From positions 1 to 59,273 of the forward strand of contig JAKPQA010000256.1 of NCBI GenBank assembly GCA_029547025.1: a stretch of 59,273 bases of DNA. Direction: 5' to 3'. Both the position numbers and the translations under genes were made by a program. Positions 16,657 through 25,984 of the stretch are shown one piece after another; position 1 is the stretch's first letter; the number at the start of each line of letters is the position of its first letter. Under the pieces are notes generated by a model. It did no database searches and was not told where the DNA came from. It saw only the letters and a list, made by a program, of their open reading frames with translations. The DNA is from Armatimonadota bacterium. Its GTDB lineage: Bacteria; Armatimonadota; Zipacnadia; UBA1398; JAKPQA01.

Positions 16657-19600
16657 ATGACCAACTCGAGCCGCCGCGCCGCATGGCTCACGCTTGTCTC
16701 GGGCGCGGCCATTGGTCTGAGCGCGGTCCCGCCCAACCTGGCGGCCGAGGAGCCGCCCCGCGAAGTGGCCGAGTGGCCCGACGGTCTGGGGAACCACCGG
16801 GCGGTCATTCAGGTCTCCGAGCCAGCGGAGGCGGTGCGGGCGCGCATCCCGTGGCGCCGCCGGGACCCGGATCCCGAAGCCAAGCGCGTCATCGTCGTCG
16901 AGGCTGCCTCGGGTCAGCCAGTAGCGAACACCGTGGCGGCGTCCGTCACACGCGAGGCCGGAGATCTCGTCTTCGAGGCGCGTACGGCCGGCGAGTACTA
17001 CGCCTACTACATGCCCTTCGAGACCACCGGGTGGGAGTACTCGCCCACATGCACGTATCTCAAGCCCGAGGACACCGCCGATCCGACATGGCGGCAACGC
17101 GTCGCCGGCGGGGTCGGGCTGCTCCCGGAGGCTCGGGTCACGGCCATTCAGGCACGGACCGACTTCCATCGGTTCGACCCGATGGAGGTGATCGCGACCG
17201 AGGCCGAGACCCAAGCCCTGCTCGCGGCGCATCCCGGCAAGCCGTACCTGGTCTTCCCGGAGGACCGACTGCACCCCATCCGCATGGCCTCTGACCTGCC
17301 GCTCCGCTGGATCGAAGCGGGTCCGAGCACCTCGTTTCGGTGCGAGGCGAAGAGGGGCGAGCTCCTGGCATTCCAGATTGGCCTCTACGCCGCACGCCAG
17401 GCCATCGAAGGTCTCACCGCCGAGCCCGCTCCGCTGGCCGGAGGTGGCGGGGCGTTCCTCCCCGCCCGAGGCCTGACGTGCATCAACACGTCGGGCTCAG
17501 ACTGGCTCGGCCGGCCGATCGCGAAGACGGTGAGCGTCGACCAAGGCCGGGTGCAGGCGCTATGGTTCGTCTTCGCCGTGCCCCGTGATGCCCGCCCGGG
17601 CGCCTACGAGGGGCCGTTGACCCTGAAGCCCGCCAACGCACCGTCGACGCAGGTCACGCTTCGCCTCACCGTGCTCGACGAGGTATCGCCCGACGGCGGG
17701 GTAGGTAATGTTTCGAATCACTCACGACTGGCCTGGCTCAACTCGCGTATCGGCCTCGACGATGAAGTGGTCGCCCCCTACACCCCCGTCGAGGTCTCGG
17801 GCAACACACTGCGAGTGCTGGGCCGGTCGGTGACACTCGATCACACCGGCCTCCCCGCGCAGATCCACTGCCCCGGCGGCGATCTACTCGCCCGGCCGAT
17901 GGCCTTCTCCGTCGAGCGGCGGGGGGTGGAGGGCCGGTGGACCGGCGGGCTGCCAAGGCTCGTGAACCAGGCCCCGGGCAAGGTCGCCTACCATGCCGCC
18001 AGTGCGGGTTCGGGTCTGGCCCTCTCCTGCGATGTGGATGCCGAGTGCGACGGCTACCTCAACTACCGCCTCGTCCTGCGCGCGGACCGGGATACCGAGG
18101 TGTCGGATGTGCGCCTCGACATCCCATTCCGTCGCGACCAAGCCACGTACATGATGGGACTGAAGCGCAAGGGCGGCTTCCGGCCGGACCGATGGGAATG
18201 GAAGTGGGAGACCGCGCCGCACAACAGCTTCTGGATCGGCACGGCCCAAGCCGGGCTTCACTGCCGGCTGAAGACCTCGGACCAAAGCTGGGACCTGGGA
18301 AACTCGGGGTTCCCGCCATCGTGGCACAACGAGGGCAAGGGCGGGGCGTCAGTGTTCGAGGAGGGCGACACCGTTGTCGCCCGAGTCTACACCGGACGGC
18401 GGAGCCTGAGGGCTGGCGAGGAACTGGAGTTCCGCTTCGGCCTGCTGATCACACCGGTGAAGCCACTCGACCCGGCCCATTGGAACCAGCGCTACTACCA
18501 CATGTACGCCCCTCCCGAAGAGGCCGTTGCCAACGGTGCCACCGTCATCAACATCCACCATGGCAACGATCTGAACCAGCACATCAACTACCCCTTCCTC
18601 CAGACGCGGGAGCTGAGCGACTACGTGACACGGGCTCACGAGAAGGGGCTGAAGGTGAAGATCTATTACACCGTAAGGGAGCTGAGCGACTTCTGCGCCG
18701 AGATCTGGGCCCTGCGCAGCCTGGGCGACGAGATCTTTGTCGACGGTCCGGGCGGTCAGAAGGACTCCTGGCTACAAGAGCATCTGATTGACCACTACAT
18801 CCCCGCCTGGCATCAACCTCTCGGCCCCGCGAGGATCGACGCCGCCATCGCCACCGTCGGCCTGTCGCGCTGGCACAACTACTACCTCGAGGGGCTGGCG
18901 TGGCTCATCCGCAACGTGGGCATCGACGGCCTCTACCTGGACGGCATCGGCTACGACCGTGAGATCATGAAGCGTGCGCGCAAGGCCATGGACCGGGCGA
19001 GGCCTGGATGCCTCATCGACTTCCACTCGGGCAATGACTACGTCTACATGGACCGCAAGGTCAGCCCGGCGTGCCTCTACGCGGAGCACTTCCCCTACGT
19101 GAACAGCCTGTGGTTCGGCGAGATGTACGACTACAACGAACCGCCCGACTACTGGCTCGTCGAGGTGTCCGGCATCCCCTTCGGCCTCTATGGCGAGATG
19201 CTCCAGGACAACGGCAATCCGTGGCGCGGAATGGTCTACGGCATGACGGCGCGGTACTACTCGGGGGCCGACCCGAAGCACATCTGGAAGCTCTGGGACG
19301 AGTTCGGCATCCAGGACAGCGAAACGTTGGGCTACTGGGACCCGCGATGCCCCGTTCGCACCGGGCGGGACGACATCCCCGCGACCGCCTATCGGAAGAA
19401 GGGCCGCACACTCATCGCGCTGGCGAGTTGGGCCCAGGAGCGTGCCAAAGTTAGGCTCGCCATCGACTGGTCCGCCCTCGGGCTCAAGGCGGAGCGAGCC
19501 TGCCTCTATGCGCCGGCGATCGAGGGCTTCCAGCGAGAAGCGGTGTTCAGGCCCGGTGATGAGATCCCCGTGGTACCAGGTCGCGGCTGGCTGCTCGTCG

Positions 19601-20226
19601 TCGACGAATCCGAGCGGGAGGCGCCGGCACGGGAGGACGCCACTGCGGGGCTGCGGGTCCTTCTCGAGGACGACTTCGATGGCACGGCACTCAGCCCCGA
19701 GTGGAAGACAAAACTCTCCATGCGTCCGGGAACCGCACTCTCCGTCGCTGACGGAACCATGCAGATCCACGCCATGGCGAACGTCTGCGCCCTGACGGAG
19801 CGGCCACTGCCCCCTGGAGCGACCCTCGTGCAGTGCCGGGTCTTCTCGGGCACCGATGCCGGCGCATCGTGGGGGCCTGGGCTCGGACTGGTGTGGCCGA
19901 ACGGATGGTGGCGCGTGAACGTGCGCGCCGAGGGCCGGTTCGGGGCCGACAACGGTCAGGCGCAGACCTTCGGCGGATGGTCCGCGCCCCGGCGGTGGTA
20001 TGACCTACGTATTCGCCTGGCGGGCGACACGTGGGTGGCCGAGGTGGGCGAGGACGGCGAGTACTGGGAGATCATCGGCACGCGGCCGGCGGCCGAACTC
20101 GATGGTTTGCCCACCGCGGTCCGCATCGGCAAGATGGCGGGCGACGGCAGCAATACGGACTACGAGGTCTTGGGGCCCGAAGGTGACTGCCAGATTGACA
20201 CGCTGCGGGTCTGGGGGCGCCAGTAA
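16657..20226 (+). CDS. Exported DUF6067-type glycosidase-like protein
   Basis: A 1189-residue exported protein. The ATG at 16657 has GGGAGG about 7 nt upstream and begins a signal peptide (TNSSRRAAWLTLVSGAAIGL). Residues 45-600 are beta-rich. From about 620 to 900 there is a TIM-barrel-like domain of the DUF6067 type (INIHHGNDLNQHINYPFL, KGLKVKIYYTVRELS, VGIDGLYLDGIGYDREIM, PFGLYGEMLQDNGNPWRG), typical of glycosidases related to GH123 or GH-H-like clans. The last 190 residues look like a concanavalin-type beta sandwich (DFDGTALSPEWKTKLSM). It is a close paralogue of the protein at 51837-55436. A LacI-type operator lies just upstream. The substrate is unknown. Confidence 0.8.
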   Translation: MTNSSRRAAWLTLVSGAAIGLSAVPPNLAAEEPPREVAEWPDGLGNHRAVIQVSEPAEAVRARIPWRRRDPDPEAKRVIVVEAASGQPVANTVAASVTREAGDLVFEARTAGEYYAYYMPFETTGWEYSPTCTYLKPEDTADPTWRQRVAGGVGLLPEARVTAIQARTDFHRFDPMEVIATEAETQALLAAHPGKPYLVFPEDRLHPIRMASDLPLRWIEAGPSTSFRCEAKRGELLAFQIGLYAARQAIEGLTAEPAPLAGGGGAFLPARGLTCINTSGSDWLGRPIAKTVSVDQGRVQALWFVFAVPRDARPGAYEGPLTLKPANAPSTQVTLRLTVLDEVSPDGGVGNVSNHSRLAWLNSRIGLDDEVVAPYTPVEVSGNTLRVLGRSVTLDHTGLPAQIHCPGGDLLARPMAFSVERRGVEGRWTGGLPRLVNQAPGKVAYHAASAGSGLALSCDVDAECDGYLNYRLVLRADRDTEVSDVRLDIPFRRDQATYMMGLKRKGGFRPDRWEWKWETAPHNSFWIGTAQAGLHCRLKTSDQSWDLGNSGFPPSWHNEGKGGASVFEEGDTVVARVYTGRRSLRAGEELEFRFGLLITPVKPLDPAHWNQRYYHMYAPPEEAVANGATVINIHHGNDLNQHINYPFLQTRELSDYVTRAHEKGLKVKIYYTVRELSDFCAEIWALRSLGDEIFVDGPGGQKDSWLQEHLIDHYIPAWHQPLGPARIDAAIATVGLSRWHNYYLEGLAWLIRNVGIDGLYLDGIGYDREIMKRARKAMDRARPGCLIDFHSGNDYVYMDRKVSPACLYAEHFPYVNSLWFGEMYDYNEPPDYWLVEVSGIPFGLYGEMLQDNGNPWRGMVYGMTARYYSGADPKHIWKLWDEFGIQDSETLGYWDPRCPVRTGRDDIPATAYRKKGRTLIALASWAQERAKVRLAIDWSALGLKAERACLYAPAIEGFQREAVFRPGDEIPVVPGRGWLLVVDESEREAPAREDATAGLRVLLEDDFDGTALSPEWKTKLSMRPGTALSVADGTMQIHAMANVCALTERPLPPGATLVQCRVFSGTDAGASWGPGLGLVWPNGWWRVNVRAEGRFGADNGQAQTFGGWSAPRRWYDLRIRLAGDTWVAEVGEDGEYWEIIGTRPAAELDGLPTAVRIGKMAGDGSNTDYEVLGPEGDCQIDTLRVWGRQ

Positions 20227-20611
20227 GCGCCATCCCGGCGACAGTGAGGTGCGTCATCGTCATCGCGAGTCTCCGAGCCGGGCGGCGGCGCACTGCGACG
20301 TGTGCTGCGGCAGGTCGAGCCGGCAGACGTGCACATCCCCTCGGGACCGCGCGATGCGGCCCGAGCGGGCCAGTTCCGCCGGATCCAGGGCACGACGGCG
20401 TACGTCGCCGGCCTGGGCGCGAGGCTCGCGAAGCCGCATCCGTTCGAGCCGATCATCGGCTGGTCGGAGGGGCACTGGAACGGCCACGCGTGGAGGGTAG
20501 CGTTCGGGAACCACTCGACCTGCGGCGGCCGGATGCGCATCGTCCCCGGGGTGCCTCCGCATCAACCTGGGCCTTGAGTGCGTACCGCTCGCTCCTGACC
20601 CCTTCTCGCCC
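20227..20611. other. Convergent intergenic region
   Basis: 385 bp between convergent genes. A 91-codon open frame from the GTG at 20302 to 20577 (containing HPFEPIIGWSEGHWNGHAWR) reads more like protein than its neighbours but has no clear ribosome binding site and no family I recognise; it may be a gene fragment. GTGCGTACCGCTCG near 20577-20590 partly matches the repeat at 140-213. Confidence 0.35.
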
Positions 20612-21556
20612 TCAGGGACGCGCGTCGCACACCACCCGGAAGCCCACGTTGTAGACGCGGAAGTCCGGCAGATAACTGAGGCGGAAGGCCGAGCGCACGC
20701 GACGCGGGCGGTCGTCGAACGACCCTCCGCGGACGACCCTCGGCCCGGCGGCCTCGGGGCTCTCGTGGGCATTGTCGGCCGCGTACGGGTAGGGGAGATA
20801 CACGCTGGAGGTCCACTCCGCCACGTTGCCGTGCATGTCCCGCAGGCCCCACGCGTTCGGCTCGAACTGGCCCACAGGCGCGGTCACGGCCTGCCCGTCG
20901 CTGTGGTCGGGATCGCGCAGAGCCCAGGGCTTGATCGTCTGCAGCGTCGCATCGGCGTAGTTGGCGAAGCGGAAGAGCTCCTCGCCGGGGCACGACCAAG
21001 GCGTGTCGGTGCCGGCCCGGCACGCCCACTCCCATTCGGCCTCGGTCGGCAGGCGAAATGCCGCGCCGGTGGTCTGAGCCAGCCACCTGCAGAAGTCGAC
21101 GGCCTGCAACCACGAGACGCGCACGACGGGCTGCGTGTCGCCGTTGAGCGAGGGCCCGGGACCGACGCGGTCCTTCCAGTAGGTGTCCATGAAACGGCTG
21201 TCGTGGGCGGGGTCGAACACCCGGTACTGCTGGTTCGTGACCTCGCAGCGCGCCATCCAGAAAGGGGCCGCTATCGACACTCGCACCGGTGGCGACTCAT
21301 CGGGGTCGAGCGGCGACTCGTCGGCCGGCGCGCCCATGTGGAACTCGCCGGCGGGCACTAGAACGAGCGAGAGCGTCAGCCCGCCGGGCAGGTCGACGGT
21401 GCGCTGGGCGGCGACGCCGAGCTCCGCGGCGGCAGCCTGCTGGAGCGCATGAGCCTGCGCCGCGTCGAACGGCCAGGACTGAGCCTGGGCAAAGCTGGGC
21501 GCGACACCCACAGCGCCGAGACACACAGCACATAGCCCAGCACGGAGAGCCCTCAT
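20612..21556 (-). CDS. Exported SUMF1/formylglycine-generating-enzyme-like protein
   Basis: A 314-residue exported protein with signal peptide (RALRAGLCAVCLGAVGVAPS) and a complete FGE-sulfatase (C-type-lectin-like) fold: VPAGEFHMG, RCEVTNQQYRVF, RLPTEAEWEWACRAG, GLRDMHGNVAEWTSS, RVVRGGSF and NVGFRVV. Formylglycine-generating enzymes bind copper through two cysteines shortly after the GGSF motif; here that stretch reads DDRPRRVRSAFRLSYLP with no Cys, so it is unlikely to make formylglycine. It may be a structural or non-haem-iron-type relative. Its ATG overlaps the stop of the upstream dihaem protein gene (ATGA), so the two are translated together and probably act together. Confidence 0.85.
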   Translation of the reverse strand: MRALRAGLCAVCLGAVGVAPSFAQAQSWPFDAAQAHALQQAAAAELGVAAQRTVDLPGGLTLSLVLVPAGEFHMGAPADESPLDPDESPPVRVSIAAPFWMARCEVTNQQYRVFDPAHDSRFMDTYWKDRVGPGPSLNGDTQPVVRVSWLQAVDFCRWLAQTTGAAFRLPTEAEWEWACRAGTDTPWSCPGEELFRFANYADATLQTIKPWALRDPDHSDGQAVTAPVGQFEPNAWGLRDMHGNVAEWTSSVYLPYPYAADNAHESPEAAGPRVVRGGSFDDRPRRVRSAFRLSYLPDFRVYNVGFRVVCDARP

Positions 21557-24500
21557 CGGCCCGCCTCCGCCATGGCGGCCCGCGTCTGCGCATCCTGGTC
21601 GCGCAGCTCCTTGCGCCGGGCGATGAGCGACTCCGGCGGCGCCTGGGCGGTATCGGACCAGTCGCCGGCATAGGGCACGTTCAGGTCGATCCAGGTGATG
21701 AGGCGATCCCAGTCCTCCGGCGTGAGGATCACTCCAGCGTGGCCCTTACGCAGCATCTGCACGAGCTGGCTCGTGCTGGCCTCGAACTCGCGCGGCGGGA
21801 GTGGGTGGATGTCCGACTCCAACCCCGGCCGGCGCACATAGGGGTGGAGGGACTGGTAAGCCGCGCTGAAGGCCCCGGCCGGTGCCCCCGGCTGCGAGCA
21901 CCCGCGTAGATCGAGCGGCGGTGCAGCGTGACAGCTCACACACAGCCGGTCGAGCACGGGCTGCACCTCGCGCTCGAAGGAGAAGCCCCGGGCCTCCCCG
22001 AGCCACGGCTCGATACTCGACGCCTCCCGCCGCATGGCGAGCGAGGGCGCACCATCGGCGGGTCCGGCCGGCGGGCCGTCGCGGCGCTGCTCGTGGCAGC
22101 CGACGCACGAGACGAACTCGCCGGGCATGGCGGTGAACCAGCTCCGCATCTGCTGTTGGGCCATGCCCTCGGCGTTCAGCGGCTGAACGATGATGGGGGT
22201 GTTGGCGGGCACCCGAAAGAACGCCGACCCATCTTCTTCCACCGGCACGGTCCCCAGGATGCGCTTCACATCCCAAGTGCCATCGATCGAGGCGCTGTAG
22301 GTCTCGCCATTCCCCCAATAGCGGTACACGGGCTCCACGAGCCGGAGGGACTTGATGGTCCCTCGGGGCACACCATCCAGCCCGCCGCCGCGGTACACGT
22401 CATACAGGTAGACCAGCGCATCCTGCTTGGCGTAGTTCACTGCCTTCGGGATCACCGGTGGCACCGCGCGCGGCGCCAGGATGATCGGCTCCATCAACGC
22501 GGCCTCCGGGTCCACGAGGATCGGAACCAGGTTGTCGAAAACATCGACCAGGTAGATGCCCCAGGGCTCATCGGGTGAAGGTTTGCACGACACGACGAAG
22601 TAGCGCTCCGAGAGCGGGTGTGGCTGAACGAACTGCGGCCACTTGCCGGTGGCGTACTGGTCGACGATGACGGGCTCGACCTCGCGGTGGCGCTCGGGCA
22701 GGATCTGCGCCACACCCGCGGCCTCGCGGTCGCCCCGGGCGAGATCAAGGATGGCAACCTCGCCGCCTCGTGGGTTGCCATGGTGCCCCGATATGATGCA
22801 GACCAGTCTCGAGTCAGCCCCGGGGATCGGCGTCGCGTACATCATCGTGTTCGGGAAGTAGGAGCCGGAGCCGTAGAGTGCCGCCTGCCCGGTGCCGTCG
22901 GGGTTCATTCCGAACAGCATCCGGCTGAAGTAGTGCGGCGTGTCGTTATACTCCCAGCGCGTGTAGACGACGCGGCCGTCGTTCATCACGGTCGGATTCC
23001 AGCTGTGGTCCTGGTCGAACGTGAGCTGCCGCACGTGGCTGCCGTCGGCGTCCATGACGTAGATCAGGCCAACGTGATCGCCGCCGGTGCAGGGCACGGC
23101 CTGGTAGCAGCGGGTCGAGCAGAACATGATCTCGCCGTTCGGCAGGTAGCAGGCGTCGTAGTTGTCGTAGTCGTTGTCACTGGCAGCCGTGACCATCCGC
23201 AGGCCGCCGCCATCCGCGCCGATCTCCCACACCTGGTAGGTGTCGCCCTTCTCCTCCGCGGGCATCGAGAACAGGAGATGCGAGGCATCGAACGAGAGGC
23301 ACAGGTCGCCCACGAAGCGCGAGTCGGAGTGGAAGAGGGTAGTGACCTCTCCATCGGGGCGTACCGGGAACAGCGTGTTGATCGAGGTGTCCCACCCGGT
23401 GCGGCCCATGCTGGAGTTGCCCTGCCAGTTCTGAGGAAGACCGGGAAAGCCGCCTCCCGGCCGGCGCCTGAGGAACAGCAGCCGGGAGGACGAGAGCAGC
23501 GGGTTATCCCGCACCAGCGCGACTCGCTGCAGCTCGTCGATGCTCGCCGCCAAGCCCGCGGCGCCAGCCAGGTCGACGGGACGGGCAGCTAGCAGCGCCT
23601 GGGCGGTGACCGACAGGGCACGGGCGCGCGCGGCGTAGCCGCCAGCACCGACGTAGGCGGCGCCGTAGGTGCTGGCCAGGTCATCGACGGCCATGCCGGT
23701 GCTGACGATCCTGGCCCATTGGTTCAGCACAGCACTCACGCCGCGCGTGGCGTGGTACGCGCGGGCAGCGGCATCCGGGTCGGAGCCCGGCAGAGCAGCG
23801 CGCTCCGTCGCCGCCCACTCGACGGCACTCATGGCGCCGGCCGTGGCCTTGTCGCCGAGGTCGTCTGTCAGCCCTCGAACGCACGCCCTGGCCTGCGATA
23901 GATGGGCGTCCGCGGCGGCAGTGTAGCGTGAGATCAGAGCGCCCACATCGTCCGCGCGCCAATCGGCAGGCCACAGACCGTCGGCGATCTCCGCGTCCAT
24001 CTGCTGCTGGTCGGCGGGGGAGGGAAAACCAGCGCGGACCTGGGCCCAGATGGCCGAGAGACGCCGCACGTGCTCGGGATTCCCCTGAGGCGGCCCGCCC
24101 CCGGGCTTGGTGTGGAAGTAGAAGGCCCACCCGCCCAGGCGGTTGGCGATCTTGAGCAGCAGATGGTTCTCGCCCTGGCGTAGCGCAAGCGCTGCCTGGT
24201 CCTGATCCGGTCCCGGCCCGCGAGGCACATCATTGCTGATAAGCTTATCGCCATTGAGCCAAACGGCCAAGCCGTCATCACTGCCGAAGTAGCCGCGGAT
24301 CTCGACTGCCCGTTCGGCGGTGATGACGCGGTACAGGTACGCGATGCCCGCATCCGGACTGGGGTAGAGCCCCCGCAGGTCGTTGACTTGGCCGTCGACG
24401 AAGCGGTCCATGCGCACCCAGACTGCCTCGACGCCCTCGGCACCCGTGTAGGCCCTGTCCAGCAAGAGCTCGGTCTCGGGCGGGTAAGCCGCGGCGAAGC

Positions 24501-24750
24501 CCTGGCCGCCGGTGTTGTCGAAGGGCCCGATGGCGTACCAGGGCCCGAGCGTGACGCCGTTCTCGTCGACGCAGGGCGCGGCGGCCCGCTCCTGGTCCTC
24601 CAGCCTCTGCAGATTGGCCCACGACGCCCGGAGTGTGGCCTGCCAAGTCGGCCGGCGGGAGTAGAGACCGGTCTCCTCGATGGCCTGCGTCGGAGCCGCC
24701 CACAGGGCCAGTATGGGCACGAAACCGATCCACCAGGGCACTCGGAACAC
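21553..24750 (-). CDS. Exported HzsA-like beta-propeller dihaem cytochrome c
   Basis: A 1065-residue exported protein starting at the GTG at 24750, 7 nt after GGGGGAG, with signal peptide (VPWWIGFVPILALWAAPTQA). Residues about 50-230 form a beta domain typical of planctomycete exported proteins (WYAIGPFDNTGGQGF, GYFGSDDGLAVWLNGDKL). Residues about 440-880 read as a TolB/WD40-like propeller (DASHLLFSM, MDADGSHVRQLTFDQDHSWN, MNPDGTGQ) continuing into the middle domain of the hydrazine synthase alpha family. Two c-type haem motifs follow, CVGCH at 882-886 and CVSCH at 937-941. The true hydrazine synthase partners are absent, so this is a relative of unknown reaction. Loss of a stand-alone start further upstream supports the GTG. 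Confidence 0.82.
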   Translation of the reverse strand: MFRVPWWIGFVPILALWAAPTQAIEETGLYSRRPTWQATLRASWANLQRLEDQERAAAPCVDENGVTLGPWYAIGPFDNTGGQGFAAAYPPETELLLDRAYTGAEGVEAVWVRMDRFVDGQVNDLRGLYPSPDAGIAYLYRVITAERAVEIRGYFGSDDGLAVWLNGDKLISNDVPRGPGPDQDQAALALRQGENHLLLKIANRLGGWAFYFHTKPGGGPPQGNPEHVRRLSAIWAQVRAGFPSPADQQQMDAEIADGLWPADWRADDVGALISRYTAAADAHLSQARACVRGLTDDLGDKATAGAMSAVEWAATERAALPGSDPDAAARAYHATRGVSAVLNQWARIVSTGMAVDDLASTYGAAYVGAGGYAARARALSVTAQALLAARPVDLAGAAGLAASIDELQRVALVRDNPLLSSSRLLFLRRRPGGGFPGLPQNWQGNSSMGRTGWDTSINTLFPVRPDGEVTTLFHSDSRFVGDLCLSFDASHLLFSMPAEEKGDTYQVWEIGADGGGLRMVTAASDNDYDNYDACYLPNGEIMFCSTRCYQAVPCTGGDHVGLIYVMDADGSHVRQLTFDQDHSWNPTVMNDGRVVYTRWEYNDTPHYFSRMLFGMNPDGTGQAALYGSGSYFPNTMMYATPIPGADSRLVCIISGHHGNPRGGEVAILDLARGDREAAGVAQILPERHREVEPVIVDQYATGKWPQFVQPHPLSERYFVVSCKPSPDEPWGIYLVDVFDNLVPILVDPEAALMEPIILAPRAVPPVIPKAVNYAKQDALVYLYDVYRGGGLDGVPRGTIKSLRLVEPVYRYWGNGETYSASIDGTWDVKRILGTVPVEEDGSAFFRVPANTPIIVQPLNAEGMAQQQMRSWFTAMPGEFVSCVGCHEQRRDGPPAGPADGAPSLAMRREASSIEPWLGEARGFSFEREVQPVLDRLCVSCHAAPPLDLRGCSQPGAPAGAFSAAYQSLHPYVRRPGLESDIHPLPPREFEASTSQLVQMLRKGHAGVILTPEDWDRLITWIDLNVPYAGDWSDTAQAPPESLIARRKELRDQDAQTRAAMAEAGR

Positions 24751-24895
24751 AGCACACTCCCCCGTACGTGGCCGGAAGGCGAACCGACCCGAGTGTACCG
24801 GAGACGACCCCGGGCCACAACGGCCAGCGGAACGCGAGGCATTGCAGAGCCTGAGGCCGAACCTGGAGACACCCCACATCCAAGGAGACTGCCCG

Positions 24896-25984
24896 ATGAC
24901 GCCCAGGGAACGCTTCAACGCCGTCATGTTCTACGAGGAGTTCGACCGAGTCCCCGTGTGGCACTGGACCGAGTGGCCCGAGACCCAGCAGCGCTGGGCG
25001 CGTGAGGGACTGCCCGCCGACGGTAACCGCTACGAGTACTTCGGCTGCGAACCAATGACCGCGGGCATCCCACTCCATCTGGGGCTCCTACCGGGATTCG
25101 ACGAGGAGACCGTCGAGGAAACGGACGAGTACCGGATCTTCCGTCAGGCCGACGGCGTCATCGCGCAGCACTGGAAGGCCAAGAGCTGCATCCCCCACTA
25201 CGTGGACTTCATCCTCAAGGACCGGCAGAGCTGGCCCGAGTACAAGAAGCGCCTTCAGCCCGACCCGGCGCGGCTGCCCCAGGACCTTCCCAGGATCGCG
25301 ACCGACCTGGAAGCCACGAACTTGCCCATTGCCGTGCCCACCGCGAGCCTCACGGGATGGATCCGCGACTGGATGGGCGTCGTCGGGTTCTCCTACATCC
25401 AGCATGATGATCCCGACCTGCTGGGTGAAATGGTCGACACGATCGCGGACCTGGTGTGCTGGGGGCTCGACCAGGTGCTGCCCCACTGCCACGCGGATCT
25501 CGGATGGGGTTGGGAGGACATCTGCGGCAAGAACGGTCCGCTCGTGAGCCCGCCGATCTTCGAAGAGTACGTGGTACCCGGCTACCGCAAGATCTCGGAC
25601 AAGCTGGCCGAGCACGGCACCCAATTGCACCTGACAGACTGCGATGGCGACATCCGCGCCCTGGTTCCCGGATGGCTGCGTGGCGGCGTGAATGTGATGT
25701 TCCCCATCGAGATCGGCACCTGGCACGCCGACCCCATGGCCTTTCGGCAGCAGTACGGGCGCGAGCTGCGTGTCATTGGCGGCATCGACAAACTGGAGAT
25801 CGCCAAGGGGCCGGAGGCGACGAAGGCCGAAATCCGTCGGCGGCTGCCGCTGATGCGCGATGGAGGGTTCATTCCGCTGCCCGATCACCTCATCGTGCCC
25901 GAGACCTCACTCGCCGACTACCGCTTCTATATCGAGTGTATGAAGCGCCTCGACCTGTCGAAGGAGAATGGGGGGCTCGACTGA
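24896..25984 (+). CDS. Uroporphyrinogen decarboxylase (UroD) family protein
   Basis: A 362-residue cytoplasmic protein of the UroD/methyltransferase superfamily. The N-terminus TPRERFNAVMFYEEFDRVPV is the family signature, and the C-terminal half has GDIRALVPGWLRGGVNVMFP and RVIGGIDKLEIAKG. In the true HemE enzyme the substrate sits on a conserved N-terminal RQAGR motif, which is missing here, so this is not HemE. Relatives include corrinoid-dependent methyltransferases and many uncharacterised proteins next to sugar genes. AAGGAG lies 10 nt before the ATG. Its stop overlaps the next gene's start (TGATG), and it diverges from the dihaem cytochrome gene across 145 bp. Confidence 0.85.
   Translation: MTPRERFNAVMFYEEFDRVPVWHWTEWPETQQRWAREGLPADGNRYEYFGCEPMTAGIPLHLGLLPGFDEETVEETDEYRIFRQADGVIAQHWKAKSCIPHYVDFILKDRQSWPEYKKRLQPDPARLPQDLPRIATDLEATNLPIAVPTASLTGWIRDWMGVVGFSYIQHDDPDLLGEMVDTIADLVCWGLDQVLPHCHADLGWGWEDICGKNGPLVSPPIFEEYVVPGYRKISDKLAEHGTQLHLTDCDGDIRALVPGWLRGGVNVMFPIEIGTWHADPMAFRQQYGRELRVIGGIDKLEIAKGPEATKAEIRRRLPLMRDGGFIPLPDHLIVPETSLADYRFYIECMKRLDLSKENGGLD

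Noticed and set aside
16041-17294. 417-codon forward frame
   Set aside because: It joins intergenic sequence to a shadow frame of the DUF6067-type gene; no motif.
20302-20577. 91-codon frame between convergent genes
   Set aside because: It looks protein-like in part but has no ribosome binding site, and I recognise no family; kept only as a note in the intergenic entry.
21553-24750. True hydrazine synthase (anammox)
   Set aside because: Only an alpha-like protein is present; beta/gamma subunits and hydroxylamine-oxidoreductase-type multihaem genes are absent, and the neighbours are carbohydrate-linked.
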